DNA of 64,000 nucleotides from Sphingobacterium sp. UBA7855 (GTDB lineage: Bacteria; Bacteroidota; Bacteroidia; Sphingobacteriales; Sphingobacteriaceae). Where the stretch lies: positions 1-64,000 of the forward strand of contig DLST01000017.1 in NCBI GenBank assembly GCA_002500745.1, read 5' to 3'. The notes below the pieces were generated by a model, which was given only the letters and a program-made list of their open reading frames with translations, was not told where the DNA came from and searched no databases. Position numbers and translations under genes: made by a program. Numbering within the stretch: the first letter of the stretch is position 1; every line of letters begins with the position of its first letter. Of this stretch, positions 24,366-33,124 are shown piece after piece.

Positions 24366-25253
24366 TTATTTTAAATAGCTTGCTTTAACAAAAGGGGCCT
24401 TTTTCAAATAATCGATACTTTGCTGTAGACCAGTATAGATATCATTACGGGTTTCTTCCAGCTCAACAAAGATATATTGTAATCCCGCCGCATTTGAGTT
24501 GTTAAAAATCGCATCAAATCCCACCATACCGCTCTGACCAATTTCACGGTGGTCTTTAATATGTAATGCTTTAAATCTACCCGCATATTTATTAAAATAA
24601 TCCACAGGGCTGACCTGCCCCATTACTGCCCAATATACGTCCATTTCAAAAAATACATTCTCAGGATTTGTATGCTCGATCATATAATCGTACATCACTT
24701 TATCTTCCACTTTTTTAAATTCGTGTGAGTGGTTGTGATATCCGTATACGATTCCCTGCTGGCGGCATTTGGCGCCCACCGCATCCAGATAGCGACATTG
24801 TGTTTCCAGATCTTTTAGTGTTTTAGGAACCTCCATCCAAGGTGTAACAATATATTTCATTCCCGCAGCTTTATGCGTAGCGATACACTCATCCCACCAT
24901 TTTAAAGATTCCGTAAAATCTCCAGAAGATAGCTCTTTTTCTGACAAAGTCTTCGTTGCGTGTGATGAAATTACCTTCATTCCCGCCTTTTCCACTTTTG
25001 CTTTAAACTCCTGTGGACTCAAATTATATAATTTGCCATCCTTATATCCAGCAGCTTCCACTCCTGTATAGCCTAACGCAGCGATTTTTTGCAGAATCTG
25101 GTCGAAATTTGGGTTCTTCCCTATTTCTTCACGTACAGAGTATAACTGTAGACCGATTTCCTTTTTTGCAGCTTTTCGTTGCGCAAATGTTGGAGTAATA
25201 GCCAACATCATACATCCAGCTACCAATGTTCCGATAAGAGTTCTTCTTTTCAT
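24366..25253 (-). CDS. Secreted xylose-isomerase-like TIM-barrel protein (sugar phosphate isomerase/epimerase family)
   Basis: The 295-residue protein carries a Tat-like signal (MKRRTLIGTLVAGCMML, cut near TFAQ) and an AP-endonuclease-2/xylose-isomerase TIM barrel. Visible features are IGLQLYSVREEI at the first strand, GYTGVEAAGY, VSPVDYF, and the metal-ligand pattern Glu in FFEMDVYW and His in ALHIKDHREIG with YHNHSHEF earlier. These families act on sugars or inositols. Periplasmic versions next to DUF1080 proteins are common in Bacteroidota, though here the DUF1080 gene is 33 kb away. The exact reaction is unknown. Confidence 0.82.
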   Translation of the reverse strand: MKRRTLIGTLVAGCMMLAITPTFAQRKAAKKEIGLQLYSVREEIGKNPNFDQILQKIAALGYTGVEAAGYKDGKLYNLSPQEFKAKVEKAGMKVISSHATKTLSEKELSSGDFTESLKWWDECIATHKAAGMKYIVTPWMEVPKTLKDLETQCRYLDAVGAKCRQQGIVYGYHNHSHEFKKVEDKVMYDYMIEHTNPENVFFEMDVYWAVMGQVSPVDYFNKYAGRFKALHIKDHREIGQSGMVGFDAIFNNSNAAGLQYIFVELEETRNDIYTGLQQSIDYLKKAPFVKASYLK

Positions 25254-25518
25254 TTAATGCTCAATTATTTTTTATAGACTTCATCCAACGCACAATCTTC
25301 TGCAAACGCAATGCTCAGAGATTATTTAGGGTGTTGTGTTAAATGTATCTGCAATGTATGTAAATACTGGAAAAAACACAATCTTTTAATGCCTTTATTT
25401 GATATTATATACAAAATAACAGCTCATAAAGGAGTTATTATCCAATTAAAATTATAAGGCAAACTCAACGATTTATCCATCAGCACTGTTCTAGTTATGT
25501 AAATTAACATTTTTAATT

Positions 25519-25701
25519 ATGGAAAATAAGTATAATACGCCCGAACATAGCGACCACAAGCAGGAGGAGAAACTACCCGAAGTGGCCGTCGAAGAAAAGG
25601 ATGATTTACCAGCTGGCAGAAACATCAAGCGCACACTTATTATCGCGGTATGCCTATTGATCGTATTTTATATCATATATTATTTTATGAGTGGAAAATA
25701 A
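25519..25701 (+). CDS. Small single-pass membrane protein (60 aa)
   Basis: The first 38 residues are strongly charged (acidic with a His patch: PEHSDHKQEEKLPEVAVEEK), followed by one transmembrane helix TLIIAVCLLIVFYIIYYF and a short tail. Such small tail-anchored proteins are frequent in this phylum, but their function is unknown. It stands alone, with a hairpin 30 bp after the stop. The 265 bp before it hold nothing I can name. Confidence 0.55.
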   Translation: MENKYNTPEHSDHKQEEKLPEVAVEEKDDLPAGRNIKRTLIIAVCLLIVFYIIYYFMSGK

Positions 25702-25731
25702 TAAAGAACTTCCGCCAATAGACAACTTCCA

Positions 25732-25773
25732 TAGCTTCGGCATAATTTGACGGATTTTTTGGAACCGAAGCTA
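25732..25773 (+). terminator. Hairpin after the small membrane protein gene
   Basis: TAGCTTCGG (25732-25740) pairs with CCGAAGCTA (25765-25773), and the outer TTCC/GGAA bases extend the stem. T-rich sequence follows. In the rest of the gene-free stretch to 26125 I see a second small hairpin (CTGTTGG with CCAACAG, 25804-25822) and nothing else. Confidence 0.5.
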
Positions 25774-26125
25774 GGAAATTGCTTTTTCAAGAACGGTAGA
25801 TATGCTGTTGGCTGGACCAACAGTTGACATCGTAATTAAATGCTAGCCAACTATCATAAAATAAACTCGACACAACAAATCCGCAGTAAACAATGCCGGT
25901 AGAATGATAGTTTCAATTTATATTGTTGTTTTTCCATATCCCCGCCTGATAAGCTAATCCTGTTCCAGACTAGTTAACATGGGGTCGGTGATGTAGGGTG
26001 TATATAGATCCCTTCCTCCCTATGAAAGGCCGTTATAACAAACATAAGATTAAAACAAATCAAATACAAATTTTTAATCAAAATAATAAACGATATTTTG
26101 CGCAAATTGTCATTCAATTCGTTGT

Positions 26126-26611
26126 ATGACGGACGAAGACAAACAATTACTTGAAAAGATTGGGTTACGCTTTAGAGCAAAACGAAATGATTTATATTAC
26201 TCATTGCGCGACCTATCACATATAACGGGTATTTCAACAGGAACACTTAACGGTATTGAAAAAGGTAAAGACCTAACGTTCACAAATTTTTTAACCCTGT
26301 GCCGCAGTCTCGAAATTCAACCAGCACTCTTTTTTCAACATGATATTATATTCAAATCGCCATATTCGCTACCTCCAGAGGCGCAAGAGCGAATTACACT
26401 GAGCAAAAAATTAGATAGTCTCGTCTATCAATCCGATTTTTTTGACACCGAAAGACGTGTTTCTGATGTATTGATTGAACTGGGAGTTGATAAGAGCGAG
26501 AGTAATAAGTTTTCCGTCTACCTATCAAACTATTGCGAAGAGGGAACACTTGTTTACCGACAACATGGAAATTTTAAAACTTACCGTAAAAAAACTAGAG
26601 AAAAGCGCTAA
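26126..26611 (+). CDS. XRE-family helix-turn-helix regulator
   Basis: The N-terminal 65 residues form a Cro/C1-type HTH: IGLRFRAKRNDLYYSLRDLSHITGISTGTLNGIEKG, with the recognition helix around STGTLNGIEKGK. The C-terminal 95 residues form a small alpha/beta region of unknown type. It was chosen as a chromosomal regulator rather than a phage repressor because no phage genes are near. Its 3' end overlaps the convergent desaturase gene by 4 bp, so transcription of one could affect the other. Confidence 0.75.
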   Translation: MTDEDKQLLEKIGLRFRAKRNDLYYSLRDLSHITGISTGTLNGIEKGKDLTFTNFLTLCRSLEIQPALFFQHDIIFKSPYSLPPEAQERITLSKKLDSLVYQSDFFDTERRVSDVLIELGVDKSESNKFSVYLSNYCEEGTLVYRQHGNFKTYRKKTREKR

Positions 26612-27663
26612 ACTTCTCTTTTGGAAAGTTCACGAAAACGGTTTGCCCTCCTAAATGTTCCCAAATCATTAAAACGAACACCATATCGACGTAAGATATC
26701 CTGAGCTGCCTTACGACCAATATGCCGTACGTAAAAGGTTTCGTTAACCACAAAATGATGAATGCTGTGGGTCCAGCCGAAAAAGAAACAGAACAATTGC
26801 ATCGGAAAAGTCCACCAAACTGTCAGTACCTGTGTCTGCTCCATGACATTTCCTGCTTCAACATCACCAAAGTAATGCATATTTGATGTAATAAAGTGTA
26901 AGCAAAATTGACGTAACAAGTTTGGTAAAAGAATAACATAAATTAACCCATCAAAACTTATTAACATGTTATCAACATACTGTGGAAAACTCAAATCTAA
27001 CTCGAAAAATGCATTTAACCAAGTCATTAGCGAGTCTGCGAAATAGAGATATAATACCACATGTGCAAAAATCGTAACGGGAACAATGCTCAAAAACATA
27101 ATTCGTTTTAGTTTAGAAGAAGTCTCTAATTTTAGATTTCCATTTACGACTTCCTTATCCATATCGCTAAACATTCGATGAAGGCGAAAAAGTCCTCCTA
27201 ATACAACATCCGGAGTTGTTAAAAGACGCTTTAGAGACCAACGTTCTCCATTTGTCACACTACGCTCCTCAACATCGTGCAACGTACCCGAAAACTTATG
27301 GTGATGATGGTGCAAGGTTCTGCGAATCCAAGGATTGACAGTCAATGGCCTTAAAATCCATACACTAAAAAGCATAAAATGATGAATACCTCTCTGTTTT
27401 TTAAAATATAGCCAATGAATTAGATCGTGTTCAATCTCGTGCAATACGCCCATAAAAAATGCGTTGCTAATTATCATTAACCATGTCGGTACAACTGCGC
27501 GATACCAACCGATCGATACAAAGAGAATCGCTAGGATTGCGATTGCAAATATGGACATTCCAATGCTGTTCTGACGTCTTAATATGGGGTATATTCCTTT
27601 TAGCTGCTGATAGGACTGATTTATCTCTTTCCTGATCTGGCTCGACTTTTCGTAATGTGTCAA
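26608..27663 (-). CDS. Membrane fatty-acid desaturase
   Basis: Di-iron desaturases introduce double bonds in membrane lipids. Three His clusters are present: HEIEHDLIH (about 75-83), LHHHHHKF (about 118-125) and HSIHH (about 295-299), in the usual order and spacing. Four to six hydrophobic segments lie between them. The 351-residue length fits. The frame opens with a TTG at 27663, and no upstream ATG exists before a stop. An internal ATG would remove part of the N-terminus, so TTG is the likely start. The fatty-acid target is not deducible. The gene is convergent with an XRE regulator. Confidence 0.85.
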   Translation of the reverse strand: MTHYEKSSQIRKEINQSYQQLKGIYPILRRQNSIGMSIFAIAILAILFVSIGWYRAVVPTWLMIISNAFFMGVLHEIEHDLIHWLYFKKQRGIHHFMLFSVWILRPLTVNPWIRRTLHHHHHKFSGTLHDVEERSVTNGERWSLKRLLTTPDVVLGGLFRLHRMFSDMDKEVVNGNLKLETSSKLKRIMFLSIVPVTIFAHVVLYLYFADSLMTWLNAFFELDLSFPQYVDNMLISFDGLIYVILLPNLLRQFCLHFITSNMHYFGDVEAGNVMEQTQVLTVWWTFPMQLFCFFFGWTHSIHHFVVNETFYVRHIGRKAAQDILRRYGVRFNDLGTFRRANRFRELSKREV

Positions 27664-27833
27664 TTCAATTTGTTTTTTTTGTAAAAATAGGGATTTTTTG
27701 GTGCACTTACCCTATACTAGGCCTTGTGAATGCTGCCACAAAAACTTCCGCAAAAAAATATTTCAACGCGCTGTAACAAAATGAGCTGATAGGCTACTAA
27801 TAAATTAAAATCAACATATAAACATACACAGTA

Positions 27834-28328
27834 ATGGAAAAGAAATCAATTTATAACTGGAAAAATAATTTATTCGGAACAAAGTCTATCCTCTATTGCA
27901 ATGATGCTGTGATCGGTAGCCTCGAATCTATTGATTGGAACTTAGATGCGCATGTTTCTATCCATAAAGACAAGTATCGATTCATAAATAAAGGGCTTTT
28001 CAATCCATACACAGAGATTCGAAATCAAAACAATGAGCTGATCGGTGATATTGAATACAATTCCTGGAAGAGTAAAGCGACCATTAGCCTGATCAATAAA
28101 AAATACACATGGAGCCCTAAAAATAGGTGGATGACCGCATGGCAAATTGAAGATGAGCTAGGAAAAGTTGTAGAAATCAAATCCTCTTCGCTATCTAATG
28201 GCGGCAAAATAGAAAGCTGCGAAAACAGTGAATTGATCTTATCTATAAGTTTATATCTGCAAAAGCGTACTACATTGATGTTTTCTATGGTCGCCTTAAT
28301 TCCATTATTGATCTTAATACTGGTTTAA
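27834..28328 (+). CDS. Tail-anchored protein of unknown function
   Basis: The 164-residue protein is made of repeated short strands (IYNWKNNLFGTKSILYCND, VIGSLESIDWN, ATISLINKKYTW), suggesting a beta-barrel like the tubby/LURP-type lipid-binding folds. One transmembrane helix at the C-terminus follows (MFSMVALIPLLILILV). It is cytoplasmic and anchored by its tail. The function is unknown. A terminator follows. Confidence 0.55.
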   Translation: MEKKSIYNWKNNLFGTKSILYCNDAVIGSLESIDWNLDAHVSIHKDKYRFINKGLFNPYTEIRNQNNELIGDIEYNSWKSKATISLINKKYTWSPKNRWMTAWQIEDELGKVVEIKSSSLSNGGKIESCENSELILSISLYLQKRTTLMFSMVALIPLLILILV

Positions 28329-28360
28329 CGTAGCAGCCAACTTCTAATACATATCAATTC

Positions 28361-28386
28361 AAGCAGATCTTTCATCGGGTCTGCTT
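28361..28386 (+). terminator. Terminator after the tail-anchored protein gene
   Basis: AAGCAGA pairs with TCTGCTT, with further pairing inside, followed by TTATT. It lies 32 bp after the stop codon. Confidence 0.6.
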
Positions 28387-28508
28387 TATTGTGCAACCTA
28401 AGAATTATAAATTATAGCACGTATTTACACGAATCTATTCGCGTAAACGCAAGCGCATACCTTGCCGAACATTCTTGTATTCATCAGACCAGAAAGCATC
28501 TAAAATAC

Positions 28509-28919
28509 TTAACTACTAAAAGGATCTATCTTTTTCTCTGTTTTTACGATTTTAATCAGATGCTCCAGCGCATTTTTCAGACGCTTGGCGTCATCTTCTG
28601 TTTGGATAGCCCATAAAATTTCATCCGTGCTTGGCGACGACTTGAATCGAATTTGATAACCTGATTTTACCCTAGCAATGACAAGTACATCTGATTTCGC
28701 AATATCACTTCGAAAATGCTGGCCACTGGAAAGAAAGACTGTCAGCACTTTCCCATCTACCGTCACCGTATCAATTTTTGTATCTTTATAATGGTAAGCA
28801 ACTTTATACAGCTTGTTAATATAGGCCATCGTCTGCTGTTTATTCAAACCCGCCTTTTGGGCTGTTGTGGGTATTACTATACCAATTGCCAAAAGAAAGC
28901 ACAAGAAGAAATTTTTCAT
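28509..28919 (-). CDS. Secreted protein of unknown function (136 aa)
   Basis: A signal peptide (FFLCFLLAIGIVIPTTAQ) is followed by about 115 residues with an early helix MAYINKLYKVAYHY, then strands VDGKVLTVFLSS and YQIRFKSSPS. The ending helix DAKRLKNALEHLIKIVK suggests a small periplasmic alpha/beta domain. I do not recognise it. The 280 bp on its upstream side (28920-29201) contain the terminator at 29135 and otherwise nothing clear. Confidence 0.55.
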   Translation of the reverse strand: MKNFFLCFLLAIGIVIPTTAQKAGLNKQQTMAYINKLYKVAYHYKDTKIDTVTVDGKVLTVFLSSGQHFRSDIAKSDVLVIARVKSGYQIRFKSSPSTDEILWAIQTEDDAKRLKNALEHLIKIVKTEKKIDPFSS

Positions 28920-29134
28920 TTATCTATTATTTTTTATTCTCGCATATTTACTTCAACATCGACAGCCAGGCCGATTCCTTTACAAGTGATCGCTATTCAC
29001 CAAAACAATCCATCCCATTTATCACCCGCGCAGAACAGTATGTAGCATCACTCTCAGGAGTAAAGTACGTTCCTTTTATTTATGGCTTAAAAATATAGAT
29101 TTTATTTACTTTTTTATCTATGATCCTCAAAACT

Positions 29135-29183
29135 AAACTATTTTCAGCAGCAGCCTTTCGGTTTTCGCTGCTGAAAATAGTTT
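29135..29183 (-). terminator. Very strong hairpin terminator of the VWA gene
   Basis: A perfect 17-bp stem (29135-29151 with 29167-29183, GCAGC at its tip) lies 18 bp beyond the stop codon of the VWA-protein gene. Confidence 0.85.
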
Positions 29184-29201
29184 TAGATATGCTCTTCCTA
29201 T

Positions 29202-31073
29202 CTATTCCTTCGATCTCAATAAGTCTCGCGCATTTTCAGCCATACGGATAAATTCAGCCCGATAACCTTCCTCGTCTTTTCCTTTGGAAGCTTTTGCGCG
29301 CACGATCAGCTGGTCAAAATTGGCCTTTTGCTTAAAATCAGAATCACGAAGTAGTAAACCAAGTTCCGCTACCGCTGTTGCAAAACGTAAATCGTCACTC
29401 ACATTGTTCAACTCGGTTACCGCAGTCCCTACCACCTTTTGCTGCAACTTACTTTTCTGCCCTTCAGGCTCTTTGTACCGAAATTTAACTGTTGCCAGTT
29501 CAGCATTTCTACGTCCGGTTGCAGCATTTGCATGCTGCTGATATTTTAATGGATCTACCGTTCCGACCATTCCCGACTCAACACCGACAGGTACAATTTC
29601 ATACAAGGCTGTCACCACGTGGCCTACGCCCATATCACCGCCCATCTTTTGATCATTATTAAAATCCTCGGCCTCCAGCATACGATTTTCGTATCCTACC
29701 AAGCGATAGGCCTGCACATAACTTGGATTGAATTCGACCTGAATCTTTACATCTTTAGCAACAGTAAACAACGTTCCCCCAAATTCGGTCACCATCGCCT
29801 TTCGCGCTTCCGAAATATTATCGATATAAGCGTAATTTCCATGACCTTTGTTCGCAAGGATTTCCATCTTACTGTCCTTAAGATTCCCCATGCCATAACC
29901 GAGTACCGTAAGGAAAATGCCTGATTTACTTTCTTTCGCAATCAATTCTTCCATCGATTCGTCACTGTACTCTCCAACATTGAAATCACCGTCACTCGCC
30001 AAAATAATTCGGTTGTTTCCACCTTTGATATATTGTTGCTTGGCAATTTCGTAAGCCTTCTTAATTCCCGCTGCACCAGCGGTACTCCCGCCTGCTTCCA
30101 GCTCCTCAATAGCCGATTTTATTTTCATCTTTTCATCACCAGGCGTACTTTCCAATTTTACCCCTGCCGAGCCGGCATACGTCACAATAGCCACATGGTC
30201 TATGTCACGAAGCTGATCAACCAACATCTTCAACGAAGCTTTTACTAAAGGCAGACGCCCCGGCCCCATCATCGATCCAGAAACATCAATCAAAAACACC
30301 AAATTGGAAGCTTTAAGCTTTGCCGTGGGCATATCTTTCGCTTTTAACGTTACGCGCATAAGTTGATGTGCACTATTCCAGGGTGCCTTCGTCAATTCAG
30401 TGACAATATTTACAGGCTCACCATGTTTAGGTCCAGCCACCTCATACTGAAAATAATTGATCATTTCTTCAACGCGTACCGCATCTTTTTCAGGCAAACT
30501 TCCCGAATTTATAAAACGACGTACATTACTATAAGAGGCGGCATCAACATCTGCCGCAAACGTTGATAAAGGTTCTTTAAGCGGATTGATAAACTTATTT
30601 TCCTTTACCTTCCGATAAGATTCCTGGTTTTGATTAGGCATATATGCCGTCCCTCGGATATACAAACTTGACACTTGTCCAGACAAGGCTGTATTAACAT
30701 GCATCATCGGTGCCGTCTGGCGCTTCACTTTGCGCTCATATCCGGTCACCACTACTTCATCCAGTGTATTGTTTTGCTGCAACAACGCCACATCAACCTT
30801 TGAGCGATGGTTGACCGCGATCCGTTGCTCGAGATATCCGACATAACTAAAAATCAAGGTATTTTTACCATCCCGAACCTGGATGCGATAATTTCCTTTA
30901 TCATCAGTCAGGCTCTGCTCTTTAGTTACGACATTGCTTACCTGCACTCCGGCAAGAGCAATTCCCGTATATGCATCAACCACCTTACCGCTAACTTCAT
31001 ATCCGTTCTTGGCGTATCCACCCAAGGATAGCAACAAGCCTATCACAAAAAGTATTGTTCTCATAACATTCAT
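29202..31073 (-). CDS. YfbK-like von Willebrand factor A protein with carboxypeptidase-like domain
   Basis: The order in the 623 residues is: signal peptide; a CarboxypepD_reg-like domain at about 25-105 (SGKVVDAYTGIALAGVQVSN, FSYVGYLEQRI); the segment LDEVVVTGYERK; the YfbK N-terminal region (FAADVDAASYSNVRRFI); a VWA domain at about 258-420 with the metal site DVSGSMM; and a C-terminal DUF3520 region. The protein is secreted or outer-membrane attached, and the VWA fold binds divalent metal and partner proteins. It is divergent from an ECF sigma/anti-sigma pair whose anti-sigma partner carries the same carboxypeptidase-like fold and LDEVVVT segment, suggesting a shared envelope-signalling role (inference). 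Confidence 0.85.
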   Translation of the reverse strand: MNVMRTILFVIGLLLSLGGYAKNGYEVSGKVVDAYTGIALAGVQVSNVVTKEQSLTDDKGNYRIQVRDGKNTLIFSYVGYLEQRIAVNHRSKVDVALLQQNNTLDEVVVTGYERKVKRQTAPMMHVNTALSGQVSSLYIRGTAYMPNQNQESYRKVKENKFINPLKEPLSTFAADVDAASYSNVRRFINSGSLPEKDAVRVEEMINYFQYEVAGPKHGEPVNIVTELTKAPWNSAHQLMRVTLKAKDMPTAKLKASNLVFLIDVSGSMMGPGRLPLVKASLKMLVDQLRDIDHVAIVTYAGSAGVKLESTPGDEKMKIKSAIEELEAGGSTAGAAGIKKAYEIAKQQYIKGGNNRIILASDGDFNVGEYSDESMEELIAKESKSGIFLTVLGYGMGNLKDSKMEILANKGHGNYAYIDNISEARKAMVTEFGGTLFTVAKDVKIQVEFNPSYVQAYRLVGYENRMLEAEDFNNDQKMGGDMGVGHVVTALYEIVPVGVESGMVGTVDPLKYQQHANAATGRRNAELATVKFRYKEPEGQKSKLQQKVVGTAVTELNNVSDDLRFATAVAELGLLLRDSDFKQKANFDQLIVRAKASKGKDEEGYRAEFIRMAENARDLLRSKE

Positions 31074-31145
31074 TTTTTTGCCAAGGGATGCACGAAATAT
31101 TAAATTTCCATAAACCAGAAAAAAAAAATACTTTTAGACTATATA

Positions 31146-31724
31146 ATGTCCGCATTTAAGTCGTCGAAAATAGATACACCACAAGACCACGAGCTCTTGT
31201 TGCGCTATCAGGAGTCCATGGATCTTCAGGTATTGGGCGATCTATACCAGCGACATACCGAAATGGTATATTATGTTTGCTTAAGGTATCTCCAAGACTC
31301 CGAATTGAGCAAAGATGCCGTCATGAATATCTTTGAGGAATTAATATATAAAGTCAACAAGCAAGAAATCAAAGATTTTCCAAGATGGCTCTATGTATTA
31401 AGCAAAAATCATTGTCTGATGTATTTGAGGTCTCAAAAAAACAAATCTCAAATTTCTTTGGATGAATTTGTGAAATTTCCGGGAGACCTGCATCAGTATG
31501 AACAATATGATGAAAAAGAAGAACAATTAACAGCCATGGAAGGCTGTCTGGACAAATTGCCAGAAAAACAGCAACAGTCGGTCAGACTTTTCTTTTTAGA
31601 GGAAAAATGTTACAAAGAGATCAGTGAATCTACCGGTTATAGCTTGAACGAAGTAAAGAGTTATATCCAAAATGGAAAACGGAATTTAAAAAATTGCATG
31701 GAGGCTTGGAATGAGCAACAGTAA
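31146..31724 (+). CDS. ECF-type RNA polymerase sigma factor
   Basis: The 192-residue protein has sigma region 2 (LYQRHTEMVYYVCLRYLQDSELSKDAVMNIF) and region 4 (LPEKQQQSVRLFFLEEKCYKEISESTGYSLNEVKSYIQNGKRNL, the HTH that reads the -35 element). It overlaps the following anti-sigma-type gene by 14 bp, so the two are translationally coupled. It is divergent from the VWA-protein gene with only 72 bp between them. It probably regulates these envelope genes. Confidence 0.85.
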   Translation: MSAFKSSKIDTPQDHELLLRYQESMDLQVLGDLYQRHTEMVYYVCLRYLQDSELSKDAVMNIFEELIYKVNKQEIKDFPRWLYVLSKNHCLMYLRSQKNKSQISLDEFVKFPGDLHQYEQYDEKEEQLTAMEGCLDKLPEKQQQSVRLFFLEEKCYKEISESTGYSLNEVKSYIQNGKRNLKNCMEAWNEQQ

Positions 31725-32979
31725 TTACGACATAGCATACTTAAAGAAATACGTCAACGGTGAACTAACTCCTACAGAGATGTACGCTCTTGAGCGTGAG
31801 GCACAGCGTGACCCCATGTTGGCGGATATGCTGATGGGTATAGAGATGGATCAAAATAAAACCGTAATTACAGCAATCAATCAGCAGATTAGCCAACGTG
31901 CAAAAAGGGATAAGGCTGCTAAAATTAAAATATTGGACTGGAAAAGACTAGCCATTGCCGCCTCAACAGTAATCGTTTTGGGAGTAGGTCTTTTACTTTT
32001 CTGGCAGCAGGAAAAAAATAGATCTGAGACAAAACGTACTGCCGACGTACACGTTACCCCGGATAAGCCAAAAACAACGGTTATGGGCGAAGATTCTACC
32101 ACGGCCACGGATGATATCAAATCAAATATCGAACCGCAAGATCGTTCGCCACAATTGGCAGATAACAACAGTCCCCGTTTTCGTGAAGAACATCCACAAG
32201 AGGAGGTCGCGATTTTATCGCGCGAACCCTCCCTACGTGTAAAATCATTGGAAGAGATGGAAGGACGTCTTAATAGCGATCGTCCTGTATTTGGACTGAG
32301 ACCTCAAGACAGTGCGACCGTGATTGGCTATACACCGATGGCAATGCAAAGAGAGTCCTCTCAAACGATGATGCGAGGAAGCTCGAGTTTCAATAATACA
32401 CTTGCTGGCAAAGCTGCGGGGATTTCGTCAGTACAACAAGGAGGTATACCCCTTCAACTCACCGTTCGCGACAAAGAAACGGGCTTACCTCTTTCAGGAG
32501 TTACCATCATTCAACCCAATAGTAAATTGGCGACCAACACTGACGCGCAGGGACAGGCGACCATCCAACCAAGCTCGGTGGATTCACTCGTCGACATCGT
32601 GGCGCTAGGTTATAATACCGTCGCAGTGAATATGCGCCGCAGTAAAAATACCACAATCAGATTGCAGCCCTCCAGCAACTCACTGGATGAAGTCGTCGTC
32701 ACCACGATGTCTTCACGCAAATCAAAAAGTGCTGAACCCGTTTGGGGCTGGAGATCATTCAACAATTATATTAAGAAAAAAACAGCCAAAAGCCGTTACG
32801 AAGGCACCGTACGCATAAGCTTCTATGTTGATAAGGGCGGATTTCCAACAAATATTAGTATTCTACAAAGTGCAAATGATTACCTGGATGCCAAAGCCAA
32901 GGAAATTATACTTTCAGGTCCCAAATGGAAAGGAGAAGATTACCGATATGTTACATTAACCTTAGAATTCACGCTGTAG
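31711..32979 (+). CDS. Membrane anti-sigma-like protein with carboxypeptidase-like and TonB-C domains
   Basis: The 422-residue protein has an N-terminal cytoplasmic segment of about 75 residues, with the LKKYVNGELTPTEMYALE start seen in anti-sigma factors. One transmembrane helix follows (LAIAASTVIVLGVGLLLFW, about 82-100). The periplasmic part has a TonB-receptor-like phrase FNNTLAGKAAGISSVQQGG, a CarboxypepD_reg-like domain (PLQLTVRDKETGLPLSGVTI, about 246-325), LDEVVVTT, and a TonB C-terminal domain (VRISFYVDKGGFPTNISILQS, about 365-420). TonB-C normally contacts outer-membrane transporters. This fusion would let an outer-membrane event reach the sigma factor. It overlaps the sigma gene by 14 bp. 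Confidence 0.78.
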   Translation: MSNSNYDIAYLKKYVNGELTPTEMYALEREAQRDPMLADMLMGIEMDQNKTVITAINQQISQRAKRDKAAKIKILDWKRLAIAASTVIVLGVGLLLFWQQEKNRSETKRTADVHVTPDKPKTTVMGEDSTTATDDIKSNIEPQDRSPQLADNNSPRFREEHPQEEVAILSREPSLRVKSLEEMEGRLNSDRPVFGLRPQDSATVIGYTPMAMQRESSQTMMRGSSSFNNTLAGKAAGISSVQQGGIPLQLTVRDKETGLPLSGVTIIQPNSKLATNTDAQGQATIQPSSVDSLVDIVALGYNTVAVNMRRSKNTTIRLQPSSNSLDEVVVTTMSSRKSKSAEPVWGWRSFNNYIKKKTAKSRYEGTVRISFYVDKGGFPTNISILQSANDYLDAKAKEIILSGPKWKGEDYRYVTLTLEFTL

Positions 32980-33124
32980 ATACGTACAGCATATTTCTAA
33001 ACACAAAAACAGACTAAACTTTTTAAAGCATTAATTTTTACACCAAATTAATCGGCAAAGTGATTTTGATATAAAATTATTTCCTACTTTAGCGCTATAA
33101 TTATTAACCATACAGTCATTTTTT

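Noticed and set aside
25861..25885. ACTCGACACAAC resembling half of the operator
   Set aside because: No second half and no -7 box at the right distance; outside the island.
29135..29183. Long palindrome as a possible mobile-element end
   Set aside because: It sits 18 bp after a gene stop and is a single stem-loop with T-rich sequence after it, which a terminator explains.
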